64,000 bases of DNA from Cyclobacteriaceae bacterium. GTDB lineage: Bacteria > Bacteroidota > Bacteroidia > Cytophagales > Cyclobacteriaceae. Below the pieces are notes generated by a model. It ran no database searches and was not told the origin of the DNA. It saw nothing but the letters and a program-made list of their open reading frames with translations. The position numbers and the translations under genes were made by a program. The stretch's first letter is position 1. The number at the start of each line of letters is the position of its first letter. Positions 53,668 through 62,842 of this stretch are shown in pieces. The stretch spans positions 328,607 through 392,606 of the forward strand of contig JAFIEV010000042.1 in NCBI GenBank assembly GCA_020832305.1, in the 5' to 3' direction.

Positions 53668-54487
53668 TTTGAAGATCGGCTTGATTGCCGATATACAATA
53701 TGCTGATGCCGATCCATTTAAAAACAGACATTTTAAAAACGGTTTGAAAAAACTGGATCATTGCCTTGAAAGTCTCAGGCCCTATTCACCCGATTTTTTG
53801 GTGAATCTCGGAGACAGTATTGACCATGGATTTCAAAATTTAAGGCCTGTTTTAGATAAATTTGATAATTTTACCGCTCCAATTTATCATCTGGCTGGTA
53901 ATCACGACTTTGAGGTTGCTGAAACAGAAAAAGAAAGTGTACTTTCAATGTTAGGTCTGCCAACCTGTGGATACCATTCATTTACTATCGGCAAGTACCG
54001 ATGCCTGTTACTAAACAGCAATGCTGTAAGTTTACATGCCTATCCTAATGGCCACAGATGTCATGCAAAAGCATCCCAAAGGCTCAAGGATCTGGAGAGA
54101 GATGGATATGTTTACGCAAATTTCTGGAATGGAGGGCTGGGCTATCAACAATTACAATGGATGAAAAAGGAACTGCAATTTTCGAGGCAAGTAGGTGAAA
54201 CCGTATTGATATTTTGTCATCAGCCTTTCTATCCGGAAGATCGACACAATCTTTGGGATACACAATCCATTTTAAAAATGATTTCAAACTACAACCATGT
54301 GGTGGCCTGGTTTTGCGGACATAACCACGATGGCAATTATGGGTTATGGAACCGTTGTCATTGCATTAATCTGAAAGGGCTGGTAGAAACCGAAACAGAG
54401 ATTTGCTGCGCTTATGCAGAAATACAAGAAGATGTTATTGAAATCAAAGGTTTTGGCAGAGAACGAGATCTCAGGTTGATCCTTTAA
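53654..54487 (+). CDS. Metallophosphoesterase, ADP-ribose/CDP-alcohol diphosphatase-like
   Basis: A 277-residue phosphoesterase. GLIADIQYADADPFKNRHF, LVNLGDSIDHG, HLAGNHDFEV, FCHQPFYPED and GHNHDGNYG are the five metal motifs, and the DIQYAD start is characteristic of the Mn-dependent ADP-ribose/CDP-alcohol diphosphatase group. Such enzymes hydrolyse ADP-ribose, CDP-choline or similar diphosphates. The gene is the last of a tightly overlapping five-gene row starting with the SPFH protein. A strong hairpin lies about 285 bases downstream. An ATG at 53660 is an alternative start. Confidence 0.82.
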   Translation: MKMDDLKIGLIADIQYADADPFKNRHFKNGLKKLDHCLESLRPYSPDFLVNLGDSIDHGFQNLRPVLDKFDNFTAPIYHLAGNHDFEVAETEKESVLSMLGLPTCGYHSFTIGKYRCLLLNSNAVSLHAYPNGHRCHAKASQRLKDLERDGYVYANFWNGGLGYQQLQWMKKELQFSRQVGETVLIFCHQPFYPEDRHNLWDTQSILKMISNYNHVVAWFCGHNHDGNYGLWNRCHCINLKGLVETETEICCAYAEIQEDVIEIKGFGRERDLRLIL

Positions 54488-54771
54488 GCTTACATTAAAA
54501 AAGCATTCCTTATTTCATTTTATCTGCTAATTCTACCGAGGCTCATAAGCTTTGCAATATTAAAATGCAATTTGTCATTTCAATGACCTTTTGCAAAGGC
54601 AAATCAATTTTTCGCACAATTCAGGGCATATTACGAGAAAACGCCTTGGGGTTAATTTATGCAACTGAAGGACAATAACAAAATTTTTCATCAGCTGTCA
54701 GCAACAATTTTCGAAAATTTCGTTTATTAATATAAGATTAGGGTTTTCATAGTGCGGTTGGTAGTTAAGTA
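54488..54771. other. Convergent intergenic stretch without genes
   Basis: AT-rich DNA between two converging genes. I see no coding sequence, RNA gene or repeat apart from the terminator that follows. It is longer than needed for convergent genes and may contain the 3' ends of both transcripts. Confidence 0.4.
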
Positions 54772-54801
54772 AAAGGCGGGGATGCGTTCCCGCCTTTTTT
54801 T
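54772..54801 (+). terminator. Strong terminator, possibly bidirectional
   Basis: Nine-base GC-rich arms AAAGGCGGG/CCCGCCTTT (54772-54780, 54789-54797) around an 8-base loop, followed by T-rich sequence on the plus strand. It lies just beyond the stop of the leftward exporter gene, so it may serve both converging operons. Confidence 0.85.
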
Positions 54802-55567
54802 AGGAATAGAACAACCTGATTGCCGCAATAAGTGTTGTTATTATCACGAAATATCTATAAGGTTTTTCGGGTATTTTTTTCACAATCCAGAAACCGATAA
54901 ATGCCCCGAGCATAATTATGGGAAACATTAGCAGGTTTAGTGAAAAAGTTTCCATGTTTATGGTTTCCCAAACCCAAATATGAAAGGGTATTTTAAAAAG
55001 ATTAATGATCATAAAAAACCAGGCTCCGGTACCAATAAAACTATTTTTAGGTAGCCGCATTGAAAGCAGGTAAATAGCCATTATAGGTCCTGAGGCATTA
55101 CCGATCATGGTACTAAAGCCACCGAGAAAACCCATTAGTGATGAAAACCACCAATTATTGGGAATAGTTTGTGTCACTTTACTTCTTCGCCATTCCTGCC
55201 AAATCATAATAATCAGTCCAAATAGAATGGCTGCTCCGATGATAGCTTTAAATTGGACATCATTTATGAGATTTCCTGTAAAAACGCCAATCAGTACACC
55301 TGCAATGGTAGCTGGCATTAATTTGCCCACATAGCTCCATTGTGCGTGCCGGTTGTAATACCAAACGGCAAATATATCGCCCATCGAAAGCATGGGTAGC
55401 AGTAAACCTGATGATAATTTGCCACCAAACACGGTAGCAAGTATTGGAACGATAAGCATGCCCAAACCGGCCACACCAGTTTTAGCCATTCCTACAAACA
55501 AAGAGCATAATAAAAGCCAGAACCAACTTTCGGCCGGCAGATTAAATTCCTGGATAAAATCAAACAA
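54800..55567 (-). CDS. TauE/SafE-family sulfite/anion exporter
   Basis: A 255-residue membrane protein with about eight helices: an N-terminal WLLLCSLFVGMAKTGVAGLGMLIVPILATVFGGKLSSGLLLPMLSMGDIFAVWYY that is the first TauE half, and GFLGGFSTMIGNASGPIMAIYLLSMRLPK as the second with the same G-x-x-G-A/N-G pattern. The family moves sulfite, sulfoacetate and related anions. The substrate is unknown. Leftward gene group, with the lipoprotein gene 48 bases upstream. Confidence 0.88.
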   Translation of the reverse strand: MFDFIQEFNLPAESWFWLLLCSLFVGMAKTGVAGLGMLIVPILATVFGGKLSSGLLLPMLSMGDIFAVWYYNRHAQWSYVGKLMPATIAGVLIGVFTGNLINDVQFKAIIGAAILFGLIIMIWQEWRRSKVTQTIPNNWWFSSLMGFLGGFSTMIGNASGPIMAIYLLSMRLPKNSFIGTGAWFFMIINLFKIPFHIWVWETINMETFSLNLLMFPIIMLGAFIGFWIVKKIPEKPYRYFVIITTLIAAIRLFYS

Positions 55568-55615
55568 TATGCTAAATGGGGTTTGTCGGAGATAAACTCC
55601 GGGTTGCCTTTAGAA

Positions 55616-56221
55616 TTAAAATTCGGTACTCAGATTGATATAGTCGGGGTAACTCAGAGGGACACCCTGTACAAAAACCGTAGGCCTGATTCGCATACCA
55701 ACCCTTGTAGGTTTACCGCTTGAATCTACGAGATTAAATGCAAAATTAAGCAGTGCATCTCTCGACCTGTCAGAGAGAATTTCAAACAAATTAACCGAAA
55801 TATTCATAGGAATGATATTTCTTCCATTTTCCCCGGGAATGTTAATTTGCTGATCCTGTCGACCCCTGGCCATTTCCACATCATCGATGTCTAAAATCCA
55901 GTCAAAACCATGCAATGCCGCCTCCCTGGCATTAGGATTTGTAGCTTCAATATTTAGAACAAAGGAAAGCGGCAGATTTTTGTTGAGATATGCCGTTGTT
56001 AAACGGCCGGCATCTGCCATAGACAAACCCCTGAAATCTGTTCTACCCTGAACGTTCACTCCGGCAACTGAAGTATTTTGCATAGATTCCATCCTGAATT
56101 TGCAGGAAGCAATGTTGGCAACAGATAAAAGGGAAGCACAAGAATGCATCATCAAGACTAAAGCAATTCCTGCAAATCCGAAAAGAGGTCTTTTGAGAAC
56201 TGAAATACGTGTTGGTATCAT
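55616..56221 (-). CDS. LEA14-like lipoprotein
   Basis: A 201-residue exported lipoprotein (signal peptide ending in lipobox MHSC). The mature part resembles the LEA type 2/WHy fold: FVLNIEATNPNAREAALHGFDWILDIDDVEMARG, with the N-P-N after a short strand typical of that domain. It has a late segment GMRIRPTVFVQGVPLSYPDY. The role is unknown; WHy domains often protect proteins or bind hydrophobic surfaces. Confidence 0.6.
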   Translation of the reverse strand: MIPTRISVLKRPLFGFAGIALVLMMHSCASLLSVANIASCKFRMESMQNTSVAGVNVQGRTDFRGLSMADAGRLTTAYLNKNLPLSFVLNIEATNPNAREAALHGFDWILDIDDVEMARGRQDQQINIPGENGRNIIPMNISVNLFEILSDRSRDALLNFAFNLVDSSGKPTRVGMRIRPTVFVQGVPLSYPDYINLSTEF

Positions 56222-56253
56222 CGAATTTTTAGCTTTTGAAAATCCGACGCAAA

Positions 56254-57009
56254 TTACACATTTCTAAATATGGTTGATAATAATGTGCCCAATTCATTTA
56301 AAGAACCTTTGAAGGTTCCGGAAATTTTGGAACGGCCTAATAAAGGGCGATTTTTAAGTGGTACTTCAGCACATCTCAGGTTCATACGGGCAGCTTTAAG
56401 TTGCATTTCCAGTATAAACCCATATTTTTTCCCCTTTAATTTCATATTGATCAAAGCATCGTAACGCACCGCAATAACGGGACCAATATCTGAAAAATCG
56501 ACATTGTGAAAAAACCATATCAGGGTGGTTGCCATCCAGTTACCAAAACGCTGCCAGAGGTTTATACCCCTTTTATTCTGCGCTCCTATATACCTGGAAC
56601 CAACCAGCAAATCAGAGACGTCATATATAATTGGATTGATAAAATGATAAATTTCATCATTGAGGTCGGTGAAGTCTGCATCTAAAAATAGCACAATATC
56701 AGGTGTATCCTGATCATCGTGGCTAATAATGTAATCAAGCGCTTTCTGGCATGCGTGTCCATAACCCTTACGGGTCTGCGTTAAACAGGTAACATTGTAT
56801 TTTTCAGAGAGCAGCCTTGTATTGTCTGTAGAATTATTATCAACTAAAATTACCTCAGAAAATAATTTAAAAGGGAAACCCTTAAAAAAAATATCTATTA
56901 AATTCTCTACATTGAATACAGGAATTACTACCTTAACATTTGGGTTTACTATTTCTTTCATGTATTTTGCTATTCCCGAACACTCATCTAAAGCCTTAAA
57001 TTTGAACAA
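56254..57009 (-). CDS. Family-2 glycosyltransferase, DPM1-like
   Basis: A 251-residue GT-A enzyme: VVIPVFNVENLIDIFF, VDNNSTDNTRLLSEKYNVTCLTQTRKGYGHACQKALDYI, FLDADFTDLND with the DxD motif, and a conserved YGFILEMQLKAARMNLRCAEVPL segment. The pattern is that of dolichol-phosphate-mannose-synthase-like enzymes, which charge polyprenyl phosphate with a sugar. Possible starts are the ATG at 57009 or the one at 56961 (MKEIVN). It stands alone, away from the main polysaccharide cluster. Confidence 0.85.
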   Translation of the reverse strand: MFKFKALDECSGIAKYMKEIVNPNVKVVIPVFNVENLIDIFFKGFPFKLFSEVILVDNNSTDNTRLLSEKYNVTCLTQTRKGYGHACQKALDYIISHDDQDTPDIVLFLDADFTDLNDEIYHFINPIIYDVSDLLVGSRYIGAQNKRGINLWQRFGNWMATTLIWFFHNVDFSDIGPVIAVRYDALINMKLKGKKYGFILEMQLKAARMNLRCAEVPLKNRPLLGRSKISGTFKGSLNELGTLLSTIFRNV

Positions 57010-57224
57010 TACAAAGATTAAAGTGTAATAAATTCAACGAGATTGTCGCAGATATTACAAGTGGAAAAGTAGCTAAAAAGCCTGATAAATTCAAAGCGAT
57101 TCCGCTATAAAATCCCGGTTTGGAAATAAAGAAAATACCAAAAAAATGCGACAGAGTTAGTGCCGCATCTATTTTAAATAATATATTTTTGACGATATCA
57201 AATATAAACCATAATCCAGGATAT

Positions 57225-57806
57225 TTACCTGCTTGCCAGGTGGTCTTTAATAGCATTTATCACATTTTCCGGATCCTGATCAACATTCACATCAGCATTT
57301 TTATACATTATCTTTCCATCTTTATCAATTATAAAGGTCCATCTGGCGGTAGTGACATCTCGCAATAAGGTGAAATCCTTACCGTCAATGTTTCTGACGA
57401 TAGAACCTCCATCGCGTATTGGCACGCCATAAGACCTGGCAATGGTTCCGCTGGCATCTGAAAGCAGATCAAAATTCAGCTCGTGGGCCTCTTTAAAAAG
57501 TGGAAGATTTTCTATTTTGTCACCACTTATGCCCACCACTACGGCGCCCAGGTCTTTTAATACCTGCGCATTGTCTCTAAAACCACAAGCCTGTCGTGTA
57601 CAACCTCCGGTCATAGCTGCCGGATAAAAAAACATGACTACATAATTTTTGCCCATATGATCTTTAAGCCGCCATTCATTGCCCATATCGGTCGTAGCTT
57701 TAAAATCCGGGGCGGGATCACCTTTTTCAGGCGTTTGAGCGTACAACTGAAACGCTGTACATACAAAAAGATAAAAACCGGCAAGGATAGTTAATCTGAT
57801 TTTCAT
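57225..57806 (-). CDS. Exported peroxiredoxin (BCP/AhpC-TSA type)
   Basis: A 193-residue thioredoxin-fold peroxidase with a signal peptide (MKIRLTILAGFYLFVC to about QLYAQ). The peroxidatic site is AAMTGGCTRQACGFRD, with Cys-x4-Cys, so it is the atypical BCP-like group where the resolving Cys follows by five positions. VGISGDKIENLPLFKEAH and TFIIDKDGKI are normal family motifs. The exported location is unusual for BCP and would guard the periplasm. I chose the ATG at 57806 for the signal peptide; an ATG at 57839 lies upstream. Confidence 0.88.
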   Translation of the reverse strand: MKIRLTILAGFYLFVCTAFQLYAQTPEKGDPAPDFKATTDMGNEWRLKDHMGKNYVVMFFYPAAMTGGCTRQACGFRDNAQVLKDLGAVVVGISGDKIENLPLFKEAHELNFDLLSDASGTIARSYGVPIRDGGSIVRNIDGKDFTLLRDVTTARWTFIIDKDGKIMYKNADVNVDQDPENVINAIKDHLASR

Positions 57807-57879
57807 AGCCCAAGGGATGTTCATATACAAAATTACCACAAAAATCTATTATAACAATATTAAAAACTGAGTAAGTTAC

Positions 57880-59154
57880 TTATCGTTTGGAGCTTATTTC
57901 TTTTTCATATTTGTTGATTTCATCGATGTACATGCCAGCGGGTGGCACATTATTTATAAGGCAATAATAATTCCATACGGCTCCGAATGGCATTGATTTC
58001 AATTCCTCCAAAGTTGCAAGTTTTTCGAATCCACGGTTTTCCGACTCAAGTTGCTGCAATAGCTCAACCGGTTCAAGCAAGGCATAGAGAAATGCTTTTT
58101 GTGCTGCCCTAGTTCCAGTTACATAGGCACCGATGCGGTTAATACTGGCATCGAAAAAGTCGAGCCCTACATATACTTTATCCAACACCGCCGAACGTAC
58201 AATTTCCTGTGCAATCAGCAAAATTTCCTCATTAAACACTACCACATGATCGCTGTCCCAACGCAAACCACGCGTAAGATGAAGGAGCATTTCATCGGTG
58301 TATTGAAAAATAGAAGATATTTTATCACCGACAACTTCTGTCGGATGAAAGTGACCGTTATCAATGCAGATCAGTTTTTTATTCATCAAAGCATAACCCA
58401 GATAAAATTCATGAGAACCCACTACGAATGCTTCACTTCCTATGCCAAAAAGTTTGCTCTCCAGGGCGTCTTTCATATAGACAGGCTCAAACGAAACAGC
58501 GTAAATTTCATCCAATGACTGCTTGAGCAGCTTGCGATGTCCGAAGCGGTCAACAGGTATATCTTTGGCGCCATCTGCAATCCAAAGGTTATGAATACAG
58601 GTATTTCCCTGAGTTTTTCCAAGGTATTCGCTTATTTCCCTGCATCGCTTTACATGCTCTATCCAGAATTTTCGAATTTTTTTATCTTTGCTGGACAAAG
58701 TAAAACCTGAAGCAGCCAGGGGATGAGAAAACAAGGTTGAATTAAAATCCAGGCTCATCTTAAGCTCCCCTGCCCAGTCTGCCCAACTTCTAAAGTGCGA
58801 AACATCGATTGCGTCCCGGTCAGCTTTACTTCCTGAAAAATCACCATAAGATGCATGGAGGTTTAGTCTTTGTCTACCCGGTAAAAGAGATAACACTTTT
58901 TCAATATCCCGCCTCAACTCATCGATATTGCGGGCTTTGCCGGGATAATTTCCGGTAACAGCCAACCCCCCTCCCTGTAATGATGCGCCTTCATGCTCAA
59001 ACCCTCCAACATCATCGGCCTGCCAGCAATGCAAGGATATCTGAACAGCATCGAGTTTCTTTAAGGATGTTTCTACATCTACTCCATACCGTGCATATAA
59101 ATCTGAAGCTCTTCTAAAATCAGCTTCTACTTCTTTTTGAGTTAATTGTAACAT
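57880..59154 (-). CDS. rhaA: L-rhamnose isomerase
   Basis: A 424-residue enzyme converting L-rhamnose to L-rhamnulose. Family motifs include DAVQISLHCWQADDVGGFE near the start, LNLHASYGDF, SLDFNSTLFSHPLA, NTCIHNLWIADGAKD, GSHEFYLGYALMNKKLICIDNGHFHPTE and RWDSDHVVVFNEE, containing the metal-binding His/Asp/Glu residues. The ATG at 59154 gives the usual start; longer frames to 59259 add nothing. No rhaB, rhaD or transporter gene is adjacent, so the rest of the pathway must be elsewhere. Confidence 0.93.
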   Translation of the reverse strand: MLQLTQKEVEADFRRASDLYARYGVDVETSLKKLDAVQISLHCWQADDVGGFEHEGASLQGGGLAVTGNYPGKARNIDELRRDIEKVLSLLPGRQRLNLHASYGDFSGSKADRDAIDVSHFRSWADWAGELKMSLDFNSTLFSHPLAASGFTLSSKDKKIRKFWIEHVKRCREISEYLGKTQGNTCIHNLWIADGAKDIPVDRFGHRKLLKQSLDEIYAVSFEPVYMKDALESKLFGIGSEAFVVGSHEFYLGYALMNKKLICIDNGHFHPTEVVGDKISSIFQYTDEMLLHLTRGLRWDSDHVVVFNEEILLIAQEIVRSAVLDKVYVGLDFFDASINRIGAYVTGTRAAQKAFLYALLEPVELLQQLESENRGFEKLATLEELKSMPFGAVWNYYCLINNVPPAGMYIDEINKYEKEISSKR

Positions 59155-59283
59155 AAAATCTTGCTTCCTGTAAATTAATTTGCTTTTATGTTGCAAGGTA
59201 AACAGTCTGATGGAAGCTTTCAATATAGGTTTTGCACGATTGATAACACTTTTTGACAAGTTTCAGGGCACAAAACCAGACTA

Positions 59284-59291
59284 TATTTTTG
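59284..59291 (+). promoter_or_regulatory. Possible -7 element TATTTTTG upstream of mce
   Basis: TATTTTTG matches TAnnTTTG, with a TTTC at 59261-59264 as a weak -33 box 19 bases upstream. It would leave a leader of about 200 bases before the methylmalonyl-CoA epimerase start. Confidence 0.3.
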
Positions 59292-59503
59292 CGTATTATC
59301 TTACATGTATTACCTGCAGGCTTTACCCTTCACGAGCTTATTATGTTGTTTTACAGCGCCTTATCAAATATTTACGTCTGATATATAAATCAGTCCTTCA
59401 ACGTCATGATAAAAGATGATTAATATCATGTTTTAAAACAAGGCTTTTGGTTAACTATGCACTTCCATTTTATAAGCATTTTTATTTAATTTTTTCATAC
59501 AGC

Positions 59504-59923
59504 ATGAAAGCAACACACATTGAGCATCTGGGTATTGCAGTAGCTAACCTCGAAGAATCGATCAAATATTACGAGAACGTATTAGGTTTGAGCTGTTACA
59601 AAATCGAAGAGGTAGCGGATCAGAAAGTTAAGACAGCATTTTTTAAAATTGGCGATACCAAGATTGAATTGCTGGAATCTACTTCTCCGGATGGACCCAT
59701 AGGAAAATTTATAGAAAAAAAAGGTGAGGGGATTCACCATATTGCTTTTGCAGTAGAAAATCTGGAAGAAGCTTTGTCAGACGTCAAAGAAAAAGGCGTA
59801 CAACTTATCGACGAAACCCCGCGAAAGGGAGCTGAGGGTCTGCATATTGCTTTTTTACATCCCAAATCGACCAAAGGTGTTCTTACCGAGTTTTGCGAAG
59901 ATAAGAACAAAAAAATCTCTTAA
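59504..59923 (+). CDS. mce: Methylmalonyl-CoA epimerase
   Basis: A 139-residue glyoxalase-fold enzyme that interconverts the (R) and (S) isomers of methylmalonyl-CoA. [24 protein letters not shown] gives the first metal His; [18 protein letters not shown] and [16 protein letters not shown] give the second half, and LTEFCE ends it with the conserved Glu. I chose the ATG at 59504 (MKATHIEH). It leads the methylmalonyl-CoA decarboxylase genes, fitting a propionate/succinate interconversion path. Confidence 0.92.
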   Translation: MKATHIEHLGIAVANLEESIKYYENVLGLSCYKIEEVADQKVKTAFFKIGDTKIELLESTSPDGPIGKFIEKKGEGIHHIAFAVENLEEALSDVKEKGVQLIDETPRKGAEGLHIAFLHPKSTKGVLTEFCEDKNKKIS

Positions 59924-60090
59924 AGAAACCAACATCGCGAAAGGTTTTGGCATGAATTTCACTATTTGCCAATCCCTGACGGATGCTTACCATATTATCT
60001 GTTGAAGGAAGCTTGTAAGCCATGCGCAAATCGAAATTGGGCCTGGCTATCAGCTTTTCATGACAACAGCAAAAATAAAAAGAAAAAGGA

Positions 60091-61650
60091 ATGAAAAATC
60101 AGGAGAAGGTTAACGAACTCATCGAAAAACGCGTTGAAGCGCGTTTGGGTGGAGGCCCAAAAAGAATTGAAGCACAACATCAAAAGGGAAAGTACACAGC
60201 TAGAGAACGCATCGATATGTTGCTGGATGAAGGCAGTTTCGAGGAGTACGATATGTTTGTAACCCATCGTACCAAGTCCTTTGGACTCGACAAGCAACAG
60301 TATCTATCAGATGGGGTTGTAACAGGGCACGGCACTATTGATGGCAGGATAGTATTTGTATTTTCACAGGATTTTACTGTTTTTGGAGGCTCTCTTTCAG
60401 AGACTTTTGCCCTGAAAATATGCAAAATTATGGATCAGGCCATGAAAGTTGGTGCACCTGTCATCGGTTTAAATGATTCAGGGGGTGCTCGTATTCAGGA
60501 AGGTGTGCGCAGTTTGGCAGGTTATGCCGAGATTTTTCAACGCAATATTATGGCCTCAGGAGTTGTTCCCCAGATATCAGCTATACTTGGGCCTTGTGCA
60601 GGTGGTGCAGTATATTCCCCTGCCCTTACCGACTTCATCCTCATGAGCGACAAAAGCAGTTATATGTTTGTGACCGGCCCAAAGGTAGTAAAAACCGTCA
60701 CCGGTGAAAACATATCCACTGAAGATCTGGGTGGTGCCAACGTACACGCAACCAAATCCGGAGTAGCACATTTTATGTCTACGAATGAAGAAGAGGCGAT
60801 GTTGATTATACGCAAGCTGCTCAACTATCTGCCCTCCAACAACCTTGAAGAGCCTCCGGTACTCAAATGTGATGACCCCATACACAGACTTGAGGATAGC
60901 CTCAATGACATCATCCCCGACAACAGCAATAAACCTTACAATGTGCTGGATGTTGTTCATGCTGTGGCTGATAACCATGAATTTCTTGAAGTACATGCCA
61001 ATTATGCAAAAAATATTGTGGTTGGTTTCAGCCGTTTCAATGGCAGGCCGGCTGGTATTGTTGCCAATCAGCCCTGCTTTCTGGCAGGGGTACTTGATAT
61101 TGAGGCTTCCCGAAAAGCGGCACGTTTTGTGCGCTTCTGCGATGCTTTTAATATACCCATTGTGACCTTTGTAGATGTACCCGGATTTTTACCTGGCAGT
61201 GGACAGGAATATGGTGGCATTATATTGCATGGCGCCAAGTTATTGTATGCATATGGAGAAGCGACCGTACCTAAAGTAACCATCACCCTGCGCAAATCTT
61301 ATGGCGGAGCCCACGATGTGATGGGTTGTAAGCAGCTCAGAGGGGATTGCAACTATGCATGGCCAACCGCAGAAATTGCGGTGATGGGTGCCAAAGGGGC
61401 TGTGGAAGTACTGGAAGGAAGAGCCATCGAGCAATTGCGTGACGAAGGTGAAAGAGCAGCTTTTATACTTCAAAAAGAACTGGAATACACCGAAAAGTTT
61501 GCCAACCCGTACCAGGCGGCAAAATATGGCTTCATAGATGATATCATTGAACCCCGAAACACACGGTTCAGAATCATCAGGGCGCTGGAAACACTGGCAA
61601 ATAAGAAGGATTTTAATCCTCCCAGAAAACACGGAAATATTCCTTTGTAA
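60091..61650 (+). CDS. mmdA: Methylmalonyl-CoA decarboxylase / acyl-CoA carboxyltransferase alpha subunit
   Basis: A 519-residue carboxyltransferase of the crotonase-type fold. It starts [46 protein letters not shown]; oxyanion-hole motifs are [23 protein letters not shown] and [19 protein letters not shown]. The C-terminal domain has [26 protein letters not shown] and [10 protein letters not shown]. Alone it could be a propionyl-CoA carboxylase subunit, but the downstream OadG-like, biotin-carrier and Na+-pump beta genes show it is the alpha subunit of a sodium-pumping decarboxylase. A spacer of 167 bases follows mce. Confidence 0.9.
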   Translation: MKNQEKVNELIEKRVEARLGGGPKRIEAQHQKGKYTARERIDMLLDEGSFEEYDMFVTHRTKSFGLDKQQYLSDGVVTGHGTIDGRIVFVFSQDFTVFGGSLSETFALKICKIMDQAMKVGAPVIGLNDSGGARIQEGVRSLAGYAEIFQRNIMASGVVPQISAILGPCAGGAVYSPALTDFILMSDKSSYMFVTGPKVVKTVTGENISTEDLGGANVHATKSGVAHFMSTNEEEAMLIIRKLLNYLPSNNLEEPPVLKCDDPIHRLEDSLNDIIPDNSNKPYNVLDVVHAVADNHEFLEVHANYAKNIVVGFSRFNGRPAGIVANQPCFLAGVLDIEASRKAARFVRFCDAFNIPIVTFVDVPGFLPGSGQEYGGIILHGAKLLYAYGEATVPKVTITLRKSYGGAHDVMGCKQLRGDCNYAWPTAEIAVMGAKGAVEVLEGRAIEQLRDEGERAAFILQKELEYTEKFANPYQAAKYGFIDDIIEPRNTRFRIIRALETLANKKDFNPPRKHGNIPL

Positions 61651-61666
61651 TTAACCAGCATTCATT

Positions 61667-62371
61667 ATGTCGAATAATATAATAAGATTGTTCCTCGCGC
61701 TTGTTTTTGCTATTTCGGCTGTTGCCGTTTTGGCACAGGATACCGAAGAACAGATAAGGGAGATAAGAGGTAAAGTACTGGAAATCTACGATGGAAAATC
61801 TGCACCTTTACTGGGAGCGAGAATATACGTTGTCGGCCAGGCTGACTTTGTACTCAGTGATCAATACGGACAGTTTACAATGGCTATGCCAGATACGGCT
61901 ACCATTGTAAAAGTTGAACTTTTTGGTTACCGCAATGCTGAGATAGAAGTTGGAGCAACACAAAAAATGCTCGAAATACAACTCCTCAGAAATGAGGGTT
62001 TTATGGAAGATGAAGGATGGATTATTACAATCGTGGGAATGGGTGTGATTTTCTCATCACTTGTACTTTTATTTTTTGTTTTTAAATTGCTTTTACCCAT
62101 AATCATCGGATTTATCGAACGACCCTTCCGAAGAAAAAGAATAACAGGTACTGGTGAAGTGGAAGAGATTGTACTCAAAGATGAAACCATCACAGGTGAA
62201 GTTGCCGCTGCCATATCCTTGGCCATCCATCTGCTTGAAAGTGATATGCATGACGAAGAAAGCACTATTCTAACCATTGAAAAGACAGTGAAAAATTATT
62301 CGCCGTGGAGTTCAAAAATTTATACCACACATCATCAGCTCAGACTACCGCCAAATTTAAAGGTAAGGTAA
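61667..62371 (+). CDS. OadG-like gamma/delta subunit with an added N-terminal domain
   Basis: A 234-residue protein. An N-terminal signal peptide (to about VLAQ) is followed by a carboxypeptidase-regulatory-like beta domain (about 30-105: IRGKVLEIYDGKSAPLLGARIYVVGQADFVLSDQYGQFTM). The remaining part is OadG-like: one transmembrane helix (WIITIVGMGVIFSSLVLLFFVFKLL) and a cytoplasmic tail with EVAAAISLAIHLL, a typical ending of Na+-pump gamma subunits. It should anchor the carboxyltransferase to the beta subunit. The extra exported beta domain is not part of canonical OadG/MmdD proteins of about 80-110 residues. Confidence 0.8.
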   Translation: MSNNIIRLFLALVFAISAVAVLAQDTEEQIREIRGKVLEIYDGKSAPLLGARIYVVGQADFVLSDQYGQFTMAMPDTATIVKVELFGYRNAEIEVGATQKMLEIQLLRNEGFMEDEGWIITIVGMGVIFSSLVLLFFVFKLLLPIIIGFIERPFRRKRITGTGEVEEIVLKDETITGEVAAAISLAIHLLESDMHDEESTILTIEKTVKNYSPWSSKIYTTHHQLRLPPNLKVR

Positions 62372-62409
62372 GTCTCAGGGGTATATTATCTGTTTAAAAT
62401 GACAAAAAA

Positions 62410-62835
62410 ATGAAAAATTATAAATTTAAAATCAACGGCAATTCTTATAACGTCGATATCATTTCCAACGAAGAAAATGTGGTTTCTCTCGAAGTAAACG
62501 GAACACCTTTTAGGGTAGAATTGGAAAAACAAGCGAAAGTCATATCCAAAACACCTAAGGTTGTCCGCACAGAAGCTACTACAAAAACCCAGGATGCTGC
62601 ACCGGTGAAAGCCAGTGGCAAGCTCAACAAGGTTACAGCACCTCTGCCAGGTACTATTCTGCACTTGAAAGTTAATGAAGGCAGCACTGTAAAAAAAGGA
62701 GATGTGCTCATGATAATGGAGGCCATGAAAATGGAAAACAACATCCTTTCTGACCTTAGTGGCCTTGTGAAATCAGTAAAAGTTAAAGAAGGACAGAATG
62801 TACTCCAGGGTGATGTTTTGGTAGAAATTGAATAA
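62410..62835 (+). CDS. mmdC: Biotin carboxyl carrier subunit of methylmalonyl-CoA decarboxylase
   Basis: A 141-residue biotin carrier. A short beta N-terminus and an Ala/Lys/Thr-rich linker precede the biotinyl domain (about 70-141): APLPGTILHLKVNEGSTVKKGDVLMIMEAMKMENNIL, with biotinyl-lysine Lys107 in the EAMKMEN motif. It carries the carboxyl group from mmdA to the membrane pump. It lies between the OadG-like and the beta subunit genes. Confidence 0.92.
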   Translation: MKNYKFKINGNSYNVDIISNEENVVSLEVNGTPFRVELEKQAKVISKTPKVVRTEATTKTQDAAPVKASGKLNKVTAPLPGTILHLKVNEGSTVKKGDVLMIMEAMKMENNILSDLSGLVKSVKVKEGQNVLQGDVLVEIE

Positions 62836-62842
62836 TCGAATT

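Noticed and set aside
56996-57256. 86-residue hydrophobic minus-strand frame between the peroxiredoxin and GT2 genes
   Set aside because: It overlaps the ends of both neighbouring genes, shows no family match and has the Phe/Ile/Leu-rich composition of translated AT-rich spacer.
59180-59419. 79-residue plus-strand frame upstream of mce
   Set aside because: It overlaps the rhaA start region, lacks a good start codon and has no recognisable domain; it lies in promoter-like sequence.
59924-60060. Protein-like minus-strand stretch (MAYKLPSTDNMVSIRQGLAN) between mce and mmdA
   Set aside because: Composition looks coding, but it is short and runs into the opposite strand of mce; no family recognised, so it may be a relic or chance.
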